A stretch of 64,000 bases of DNA, taken from Thermoplasmata archaeon. Its GTDB lineage: Archaea > Thermoplasmatota > Thermoplasmata > Lutacidiplasmatales > UBA184. The stretch is from contig JAKAVQ010000009.1 in the NCBI GenBank assembly GCA_021817245.1, positions 1 to 64,000 of the forward strand, written 5' to 3'. This document shows positions 50,355 through 56,868 of the stretch, one piece after another. Position 1 is the first letter of the stretch, and each line of letters opens with the position of its first letter. The translations under genes were made by a program, and so were the position numbers. Under the pieces are notes generated by a model. The model had not been told where the DNA came from. It worked only from the letters and a program-made list of their open reading frames with translations, and searched no databases.

Positions 50355-52016
50355 ATGGGGGAGGAGCCGGCCCGCCGCGTACGCTACCGCGGACGCGTCT
50401 ATGCGGCGCGGCCCTCGGAGCCGCTCCTCGCCGCGATCTCCGCCCGCGGGATCCCGACCCTCGAGCGGTCCGTACGGTATCACCGGCCCCGGGCCCCGTT
50501 CTGCGGGACCGGACAGTGCACCGGCTGCCTTGTCCGCGTGAACGGCCGTCCCCTCGTCCGCTCGTGCCGGTACCGGCCGCACGACGGAGACGTGGTCGTC
50601 AGCGACGGCGGCTGGCCCTCGGCCCGTCTCGACCTGCTCGGGCTGCTCGACGTCCTCTTTCCCGGAGGACTCGACCCGTTCCGCGGGTTCCGGCGCCCCG
50701 CGTTCGCGGCGCCGGTCTATCAGTGGTTCGTGCGCCGGCTGGCCGGCTACGGCACCCTCCCGCCACCGGGCTCTCCCGCGCCTCCCGCGCCGGCGGTGGC
50801 TCGGCGGGCCGACGTCGTCGTGGTCGGCGGCGGTGCGAGCGGGCGTGCGGTCCTGGACCGGCTCGCGACCCTCGGACATCGGTCCCTCCTTATCGACCGG
50901 GACCCGCTCGCAAGCGCGCCCGCCGGGACCGATCTCCTTCCCGGCGTCTCGGTGACCCTTCTCACCCCGCCCGACCCGTCGCGCGAACGCCCGTTCACCC
51001 TCGTGGGGTTCATGGACGACGGTCCCGGGGTCGCGGTCGAGGCGAGGACGGTCGTCGTCGCGACCGGGGGGTACGACGCTTCGCTATCGTTCCCCGGGAA
51101 CGACCGACCCGGCGTGCTCACGGCGGACGCCGCGCTCGGCCTCGCGCCTTCCCAGGAACGGACGTGGTTCCGCCATGCCGCGCTCATCGGAGGGGACCGG
51201 CGCGCGGTCGAGGTCCTCGCCGCTCACGGAGCACGGATCGGCTCCGTGGTCGCGACCGGCGAGGTCCGGCCCGACGTCGTCCGCGCCGCCTCCGATCTCG
51301 GGATCCCGATCTACCCGCGCTCCCTCATCGTCGGCGTGCGGGGCTGCCGCCGCGTACGGGCGCTTCGGCTGCAGGGCCGGGGCCGCGGCCCCCCCTTCTC
51401 GCTGCGGTGCGACGCGGTCCTCCTCGCCCACCGGCGTCTTCCGAACGTCCAGCTGGCCTACCTTGCGGGGGCTCGGATGCGCTGGTGCGCCGGGCCCGGC
51501 GCGTATCTTCCCGAGGTCGACGAGCGCGGACGCACGAGCGTTCCCGGCCTCTTCGCCGTCGGGGAGGCGGCGGGCGTCCTCCCGGTCGACGCGGCCGCGA
51601 GCGGAGAGCGCGTCGCGGAGGCGATCGCGGGCGGAGGGTGGGAGGGCGCTCCCGCGCTGGCGGGGGTCCGAGAGGACGGGGCCGGCGATCTCGAAGGGTA
51701 CTATCGGGAGCTCCTCGCCGTTCCGCGGCGCGGGCGGTGGGTCGCCTGCCGCTGTGAGGACGTACTGCTCGAAGACCTCGCGCGGGCCCACGCGGCCGGC
51801 TACCGAGGGATCGAGGTCATCAAGCGGTACACGAGCCTCGGGACCGGTCTCTGCCAGGGCCGGTACTGCGTGCCGGACGCCCTCCTCCTCCTCGCCGTCC
51901 TCGAGAACCGACCCCCCCACGAGGTCGGCTTCGTACGGAGCCGTCCACCGGTTTTCCCGACCCCGCTCGGCGCCCTTGCGTCGCTCGACGGCCCCGCTCG
52001 GACGGAGGTGCCATGA
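50355..52016 (+). CDS. FAD oxidoreductase fused to two [2Fe-2S] domains (sarcosine-oxidase-alpha/opine-DH-like)
   Basis: About 553 residues from ATG 50355 (GTG 50340 would add five). N-terminal Fer2_4 domain with PFCGTGQCTGCLVRVNG and a fourth Cys in RSCRY; central FAD/NAD Rossmann region (ADVVVVGGGASGRAVLDRLA, VVVATGGYD, GLFAVGEAAGVLPVD); C-terminal BFD-like cluster with CRCEDV and GTGLCQGRYC. The set is found in subunits of heteromeric sarcosine oxidases, hydrogen-cyanide synthase and dye-linked L-proline/opine dehydrogenases, where it carries electrons from the DAO-type partner. That partner is the next gene, overlapping by four bases. Confidence 0.88.
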   Translation: MGEEPARRVRYRGRVYAARPSEPLLAAISARGIPTLERSVRYHRPRAPFCGTGQCTGCLVRVNGRPLVRSCRYRPHDGDVVVSDGGWPSARLDLLGLLDVLFPGGLDPFRGFRRPAFAAPVYQWFVRRLAGYGTLPPPGSPAPPAPAVARRADVVVVGGGASGRAVLDRLATLGHRSLLIDRDPLASAPAGTDLLPGVSVTLLTPPDPSRERPFTLVGFMDDGPGVAVEARTVVVATGGYDASLSFPGNDRPGVLTADAALGLAPSQERTWFRHAALIGGDRRAVEVLAAHGARIGSVVATGEVRPDVVRAASDLGIPIYPRSLIVGVRGCRRVRALRLQGRGRGPPFSLRCDAVLLAHRRLPNVQLAYLAGARMRWCAGPGAYLPEVDERGRTSVPGLFAVGEAAGVLPVDAAASGERVAEAIAGGGWEGAPALAGVREDGAGDLEGYYRELLAVPRRGRWVACRCEDVLLEDLARAHAAGYRGIEVIKRYTSLGTGLCQGRYCVPDALLLLAVLENRPPHEVGFVRSRPPVFPTPLGALASLDGPARTEVP

Positions 52017-53175
52017 CCCTTCCGCGCCGGGAGTACCGGGTCGTCGTGGTCGGCGCCGGCATCCTCGGGCTCTTCTCCGCCTACCATCTGGCTCGCGCCG
52101 GCGCCGGTCCGATTCTCGTCGTCGACCGGGGGTTCCTCTCGAGCGGTGCATCGGGCCGGAACGGCGGAGGGGTCCGGCAGCAGTGGGAGACCCGAGCGAC
52201 CGTACGGCTCGCTCGGGAGGCGGTCGCCGCATATCGGCGGTTCGGGCGCGAGTTCGGTTACAACCCCTGGTTCCGTCAGTCCGGCTACCTCTTCCTCGCC
52301 GAGAACGGGCCCGAGCTCGACCGCCTCCGGAGGGTCCACGATTTGGTCCGATCCGAGGGGCTGGCCTCCGAGGTGCTGGACGCCGGGGCCGTCGCCCGGC
52401 TCGTGCCCGGGATCGCTTCGGACGCGGTGGTCGGAGGGACGTACCTCCGGTCCGACGGAGTGCTCTACCCGTTCCCCGCCGTCTGGGGAGTCTACGAGGG
52501 GGTCCGCCGGCTCGGCGTCGACGTGGCGCTCGGGTGGAGGTCACGGGCGTCGAAACGGCCGGCGACCGGGTCACCGGTGTGAGGACCTCGGAGGGTCCGG
52601 TCGCGAGCCCGATCCTCGTGAACGCGGCGGGAGGCTGGTCCGGCGACGTCTCCCGGCTGGCGGGCCTCACCGTACCGAACGTCGCGACGCGCCACGAGAT
52701 CTTGGCGACCGAGCCGCTGAAACCCTTCCTCGACCCGATGGTCGTCCGCACGTCGGACGGCCTCTACTTCAGCCAGACGGTCCACGGCGGGCTCGTCGGC
52801 GGGCTCACAGTCGCGCATCCCCCCGGGACCGCCGCCGGGGTCCCGAGCTCCCCCCGGTTCCTCACCTCGATGGCCCGGGCGCTCGTCACCCTCCTTCCGC
52901 GGCTCGCGCCGATCGGCGTGCTCCGGGCCTGGTCCGGCTTCTACGACGACACGCCGGACGGCCTCCCCGTCGTCGGGGAGGACCCCCGGCTCCGGGGGTT
53001 CGTCCACGCGAACGGCTTCGGCGGTCACGGGTTCATGCTCGCGCCGGCGGCGACGCGACGCGTCGCGGCCACCGTCCTGGGGGAGCCGTCGGACCTGCCC
53101 GCCGAGCAGTTCGGGCCGGGACGGTTCCTCGGCGCCGCGACCCCGTCGACGACCGAGCGGCTGCAGCTCGGCTAG
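52013..53175 (+). pseudogene. DAO-type FAD oxidoreductase (sarcosine-oxidase-beta-like) with one frameshift
   Basis: Reading starts at ATG 52013, overlapping the previous stop, with VVVVGAGILGLFSAYHLARAG (FAD-binding) and SGASGRNGGGVRQQWE, and continues for about 175 residues. At 52531-52535 the sense moves to the next frame: VEVTGVETAGDRVTGVRTSE, ATRHEILATEPLKPFLDP, DDTPDGLPVVGEDPRLRGF, NGFGGHGFMLAPAATR, ending at 53175. Adding one G in CTCGGGTGGAG restores a protein of ~387 residues. Normal function: oxidation of a secondary amine or imino acid (sarcosine, proline, opine). Given otherwise perfect conservation, a sequencing indel or very recent loss is likely. Confidence 0.85.
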
Positions 53176-53216
53176 CCTCCGCTAGGCTATTGTCCCGGAT
53201 TTCCGGTCGCGCGGAC

Positions 53217-54563
53217 GTGATCGGTGCGTTCCCGTGGGACCCGTTCCCGCCCGGTGAACCGGAGCCCCGGGGACCCGACCCGCTCCAGGGCCTCGCCTAC
53301 CGGTCCGCGGTGACCGCGACGGACGCCTACCGGTCGGTTCGGCTCGCGCTGCGGCGCGAGAACGGCACGCTGCGCGTCGGGAATCGCTTCGTGCCGGACG
53401 GTCGCTATCGCGAGATCGCCTTCCTCGCGTTCGGGAACGCCGCGAACGCGATGGCCCTCGCCGCGCTGCACGCGGTCGGCGACCGGCTGACGCAGGGATT
53501 CCTCGCGGGCCCCGAGCCGCCGCTCCCCGAGCTCCCGTTCCGAAGCGAGGTGATGCCGCCGGGCTGGGGCGGAGCGCCGAAAGCGGCCGCGGCCGTCGCG
53601 GCGGCGCAGGAGCTCGGGACGGGCCTCACCGAGCAGGACCTGTTGCTGCTCCTCCTCTCACCGGGCGCGCTGCGGGCCCTCTGCCTCCCTCCGCCGGGAG
53701 TGACGGTCGAGGAGTTCGCCCGCTTCCTCGAGTCGGCCGGAGCGGCCGGCGCGGGTGGCCGGGAGGTCGGCCGGATCGCGCGCGTGCTCGGTACGGGCGC
53801 GGTCGGCGGTCGTCTCGCCGGATTCGCACCTCGCGCGCGCATCGCGACGTTCCTCCTCGACCGCGGCGACGGGGCCGGGGTCGTCGGGGGCGGACCGACG
53901 CGGCCGGTCTCTCCGGAGGAACGAACCGAGGTCCGCGCCTTCCTCGAGCGGACGCGGCTGTCGGAGCAGCTCTCTCCCGTCGCCCGCGATGCCCTCGTCC
54001 CCGGCGGCCGGCTCTCCCCCGCACCGACCCTTTCCCGGCCGGTCCTGGTCGCAAGCCCTACGGATGCGCTGCGGGCCGCCGCGGACACCCTGTTCGACAA
54101 AGGCTGGACGAGCCGTCTCGCCTTCCTGGAGCTCCGCGAGGGCCCGGAGGCGGCGGCCGACGCGTTCCTCGCCCGCACCGACGAGCTCGTTCGCGCGGAA
54201 GGTCTCACGGCCGAGAGCCGAACGAAGGGAGTGGCGACGTTCGCGATGACGACCCTCAAGCTCCCCGAAGGGCTCGACGAGGGTCCGGCGCTGGGCCGCT
54301 TCCTCACCCGGGCCCGGGACGGGCTCCGACGCCGGGAGATGAGCGTCGGGCTCTTCCGGACCTCGGGAGCCGTGGGGGCTGCCGAGTATCCGGCGGGAGC
54401 GGTCGTCGGTGCACCGACCGACAGGGATGCCTCCGTGCGGCCCGGTCATGCCCGGGCGGTGCCGATGCGGCCGGGCATCACGGACGTCGGGCTCGTCGCG
54501 GTGGCGCTGGTGCCGATCCCCGCGAGCGGAACGGAGCGGTCCACGGAACGGGTCGGTCGCTAG
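53217..54563 (+). CDS. Divergent glycerate-kinase-like (DUF4147/MOFRL) protein
   Basis: 448 residues, GTG start. Its order resembles the GckA/TtuD glycerate kinases: IAFLAFGNAANAMALAALHAVGDRL, FRSEVMPPG, TEQDLLLLLLSPGALRALCLPPPG, GRIARVLGTGAVGGRLAGFAPRARIATFLL, GGGPTRPVSPEERTEVRAFL. The catalytic SGGGSALL loop of active enzymes reads SPGALRALCLP here, and the MOFRL domain (~residue 350 on) lacks the usual Asn/Gln-rich motif. It may have lost kinase activity or changed substrate. It follows the FAD pair by 41 bases, same strand. Confidence 0.6.
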   Translation: MIGAFPWDPFPPGEPEPRGPDPLQGLAYRSAVTATDAYRSVRLALRRENGTLRVGNRFVPDGRYREIAFLAFGNAANAMALAALHAVGDRLTQGFLAGPEPPLPELPFRSEVMPPGWGGAPKAAAAVAAAQELGTGLTEQDLLLLLLSPGALRALCLPPPGVTVEEFARFLESAGAAGAGGREVGRIARVLGTGAVGGRLAGFAPRARIATFLLDRGDGAGVVGGGPTRPVSPEERTEVRAFLERTRLSEQLSPVARDALVPGGRLSPAPTLSRPVLVASPTDALRAAADTLFDKGWTSRLAFLELREGPEAAADAFLARTDELVRAEGLTAESRTKGVATFAMTTLKLPEGLDEGPALGRFLTRARDGLRRREMSVGLFRTSGAVGAAEYPAGAVVGAPTDRDASVRPGHARAVPMRPGITDVGLVAVALVPIPASGTERSTERVGR

Positions 54564-55210
54564 CCCGAGGGGCCGTCGCCCTTCGCGGTCCCGCCCTTTT
54601 CCGCCGACTCGAAATGCCGCTTGAGCGCCATGTACTCGGAGAAGCTGATCTGACGCCGGGCCCGCACCGCGCCGGCCTGACGGAGCGAGGCGATCTGGTA
54701 GGTCCGCAGGAGCTCCTCGACGGGCCGCGGAGCCTCGCCAGGAGCCCCGGTCGCGGGCATCGGCCGGGAGGGCGGTGCCGCGCCGGGCCGCTCGATCGGA
54801 ACGGTCGCAAGGAGCCGCTCGGGCTCGGTCGGGGTCGACGGCGCCACTCCGGGGGCGGTCGCCGCGCCGGCGAGGTACTCGAGGAGGCGCGCGTGTTCGC
54901 CGGCGGTGAGGGCGCCTTCCTCGCGCAGGAGGTCGACGAGCTCTCGCTGGCGCGGTCGGTAAGCGTCGACGAGCTCAGCGAGGTCGCGGTCCGGTCGACC
55001 GATCGGGAGTCCGGCAAGACCGGGGCCAAGGAGCGCGTGGAGCTCCGCGGTCAGCGACTCGAGCTCGCGCGCGAGCTCGTTGGCCGACGGGCGCTCTTCC
55101 TCGGGGCCGAGCTCGAAGCGGACGCTCCAGCGAACCGTACCGCCGCCGCCGGACTCCACACCGAGCGGCCGCTCGACCGAGAGCTCGAACTCGCGGCGTC
55201 GGGCCGGCAC
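54560..55210 (-). CDS. Hypothetical protein, helical with flexible middle
   Basis: 216 residues from GTG 55210 (a TTG at 55219 is the other possible start). N-terminal strand region (REFELSVERPLGVES, RWSVRFELGPEEER), then a helical stretch (ANELARELESLTAELHALLG, RQRELVDLLREEGALTAGEHARLLEYL), a Pro-rich middle and a C-terminal helix pair with RRQISFSEYMALKRHFES. The last part recalls SHOCT-like short helical segments (tentative). A TATA-like TTTTCTGATA on the minus strand (55230-55241) would give a leaderless start. Convergent with the glycerate-kinase-like gene (4-base overlap) and divergent from the HxlR regulator. Confidence 0.55.
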   Translation of the reverse strand: MPARRREFELSVERPLGVESGGGGTVRWSVRFELGPEEERPSANELARELESLTAELHALLGPGLAGLPIGRPDRDLAELVDAYRPRQRELVDLLREEGALTAGEHARLLEYLAGAATAPGVAPSTPTEPERLLATVPIERPGAAPPSRPMPATGAPGEAPRPVEELLRTYQIASLRQAGAVRARRQISFSEYMALKRHFESAEKGGTAKGDGPSG

Positions 55211-55310
55211 GCTCCGCAACGGCCGACCTATCAGAAAACGTGAGCGCCTCTTGCGGCACCACCGGAGGGTGGCCCGATGCGCTTACAACTGTTCATCAAG
55301 TGGCATCCCG

Positions 55311-55320
55311 TAACTATAAG
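55311..55320 (+). promoter_or_regulatory. TATA element for the HxlR-type regulator
   Basis: TAACTATAAG, 37-46 bases before ATG 55357, preceded by the A/T-rich stretch CTTACAACTGTTCATCAAG that could hold an operator. Confidence 0.4.
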
Positions 55321-55356
55321 AAGGGCCGCGTCCCTTCGTGCGTCGAGGACGAATCG

Positions 55357-55842
55357 ATGGAGACCGACCGATCCCGCCGGCCGGCGAGCGCTCCCGCCGG
55401 GGAGGCGGACGCCTGCGATGCGAACGAGGGCCGAGAGCTCTGTCCGGTGCTCGCCGCGGTCGGGGTCATCGGCACGGAGTGGCGGCTGGCGATCGTCCAC
55501 CGGCTCCTCGAGGGGCCTCAGCGGTTCAGCGAGATCCTGAAGTCGAACCACCGGCTCAACGCGAAGACCCTCAGCGCGACCCTGAAGTTCCTCGAGGGCC
55601 AGGGCGTCGTCCAGCGCACCGTGGTGAGCACGCGCCCCTTCTCGGTCGTCTACTCTCTGACCGAGATGGGCCTCGGCCTCGCCCCCGCGGCGCGCGAGCT
55701 GCGCGCGTGGGGGGAGCGCTGGCTGCTCCCCCACCACCCGCGGTCGAACCGGGCCGCGAACCTTCCCGCTCGTCGCCCGACGATCGAAGGCGAGCTGCCA
55801 CGGATCGTCCTCGCGGAGTCCGAAGGGCACCGGGGGCGCTGA
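55357..55842 (+). CDS. HxlR-family winged-helix regulator
   Basis: 161 residues from ATG 55357 (longer open frame upstream passes through the promoter). N-terminal ~30 residues are disordered; then CPVLAAVGVIGTEWRLAIVHRLLEGPQRFSEILKSNHRLNAKTLSATLKFLEGQGVVQR and FSVVYSLTEMGLGLAPAARELRAWGERW, the full HxlR domain. Such repressors respond to small electrophiles or redox. A short basic tail follows. The gene is divergent from the unknown gene at 54560 and followed by a hairpin at 55861. Confidence 0.9.
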   Translation: METDRSRRPASAPAGEADACDANEGRELCPVLAAVGVIGTEWRLAIVHRLLEGPQRFSEILKSNHRLNAKTLSATLKFLEGQGVVQRTVVSTRPFSVVYSLTEMGLGLAPAARELRAWGERWLLPHHPRSNRAANLPARRPTIEGELPRIVLAESEGHRGR

Positions 55843-55860
55843 CCGGCGGAACGCCGGTTC

Positions 55861-55883
55861 GGAGGGGCGTTTCGCGCCCTCCC
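55861..55883 (+). terminator. Hairpin downstream of the HxlR gene
   Basis: GGAGGGGCG at 55861-55869 pairs with CGCCCTCC around the loop TTTCG, one base bulged, 19 bases after the HxlR stop. A terminator is the simplest reading; it separates the HxlR gene from a new TATA box at 55894. Confidence 0.45.
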
Positions 55884-55893
55884 CGTCCACGCC

Positions 55894-55902
55894 TCAAATA
55901 GG
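55894..55902 (+). promoter_or_regulatory. TATA element preceding a non-coding structured region
   Basis: TCAAATAGG, with a possible BRE-like G/C run before it. It is 22-30 bases before the start of a nested inverted-repeat structure and no protein gene starts nearby. Confidence 0.45.
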
Positions 55903-55923
55903 CCGGGCCCGCTCGTTCCCTCT

Positions 55924-56017
55924 GCACCCACCCCAAGAAAGGTCCTTCCACATCGCCGTAAGGGGACAGCACCGTGTCCCGGGCGTGCGAGGGACCTTTC
56001 CCCCTTTTCGTGGGCGC
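55924..56017 (+). ncRNA. Candidate structured RNA of unknown class
   Basis: A promoter-linked stretch without a credible protein folds as three nested stems. GCACCCA at 55924-55930 pairs with TGGGCGC at 56011-56017 (one mismatch), GAAAGGTCC at 55937-55945 pairs with GGACCTTTC at 55992-56000, and GGGACA at 55963-55968 pairs with TGTCCC at 55975-55980 around a 6-base loop. The TATA element at 55894 is the right distance upstream. It does not match SRP, RNase P, tRNA, 5S or the usual box motifs that I can recall by eye. Alternatives: attenuator, binding site or chance. Confidence 0.35.
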
Positions 56018-56547
56018 TCCATCGTTCACCGCCCGCTGCTCGCTTACAAACCCGCGGGCCGGTCGGCGGTCGTACCCATGGACGGCCGACCGACCTCCCT
56101 CTCCCGCGCTCCGGCGGTGAGCCTCTCCGGCCCCCGACGGACCCCGGGAACTTTCGGTGGGAATGGCCGTCACGACCCCCGGGTCGGCCGCTCTCCGCCC
56201 CTCGCCGGACCGCGAGTCCGCGCGCCGGGCCGGACGATCCGCTCGACCCGAACCGTCTAGTTCGCGGCGTCGCCCCGAGCTCGTAGGGAAGTTCGGAGGC
56301 CGCCTCCCCGCGGGCGGACGCCCGGCCGGAGCCGCCGGGATTCCCCCGCGCGGGATCGCGCACGCGCGAACCGGACCGCTTCCCCGGCCGAACGGCCGGA
56401 ACCCCGCTCGCTCGGGGCCCGTGGCGGTCCGGCCGCGGGCGTGGGCCCTCGAGCGACGGTGACGGGACCCCATCGGGTCCCGCGGCGACGCACACCGCCT
56501 CTTCGCTGCCGGCCCGCCGGTGGGGAGGAGGGATCTGTGAACCTACC
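56018..56547. other. Gap without a supported gene, with one strong hairpin
   Basis: Long open frames exist on both strands, but are Arg/Gly/Pro-rich and lack motifs. GGGACCC at 56464-56470 and GGGTCCC at 56475-56481 form a perfect 7-bp stem with a 4-base loop. No TATA box close to the next gene is convincing; TACCGTGAAGTACG near 56543 may include its promoter. Confidence 0.4.
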
Positions 56548-56868
56548 GTGAAGTACGAACGCCGAGCGAACGCTCTTCGCCAACCCGTTCCCCGAATGTG
56601 CCTCCGCCTCCGGGAGACCGACGCCGTCCGCTGGATCGGCGCCGTGCGTCTCCCCCTCGCGCTCACCGTGCGACCGTGGGCCGACCTCTACACCGGACCC
56701 GAACGGAGCCTCTTCTGGACCGTTCGGCTCTGGGCGGAAGGACGCGCCGAGCCTCGGGTCCTTTCGACCGACGCCCTGAGGTGCTTCGCCCGAGCGAACC
56801 GGCTCGACCGACTGCGCCGCGAGATCGACGTGCTCGTCGCCCGGGCGGGGGCCGAGGAGAGACGGTGA
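56548..56868 (+). CDS. Small protein coupled to a HerA-type ATPase gene
   Basis: 106 residues from the ATG at 56548; an internal ATG at 56596 (MCLRLRETDAVRWIGAVR) would give 90 residues. Mixed alpha/beta, with VRLPLALTVRPWADLYTGPE and FARANRLDRLRREIDVLVARAGAEERR. Its stop (TGA) overlaps the GTG start of the ATPase gene by three bases, so the two are translationally coupled and probably work together. No family recognised. Confidence 0.6.
   Translation: MKYERRANALRQPVPRMCLRLRETDAVRWIGAVRLPLALTVRPWADLYTGPERSLFWTVRLWAEGRAEPRVLSTDALRCFARANRLDRLRREIDVLVARAGAEERR

Noticed and set aside
55924-56240. RNase P or SRP RNA
   Set aside because: The conserved GAGGAAAGUCC-like P4 strand and the SRP helix-8 loop are absent on both strands.
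55571-56666. Two long minus-strand frames over the HxlR gene and following gap
   Set aside because: Arg/Gly/Pro-rich, no motif, opposite to a clear HxlR gene; typical of G+C-rich shadow frames.
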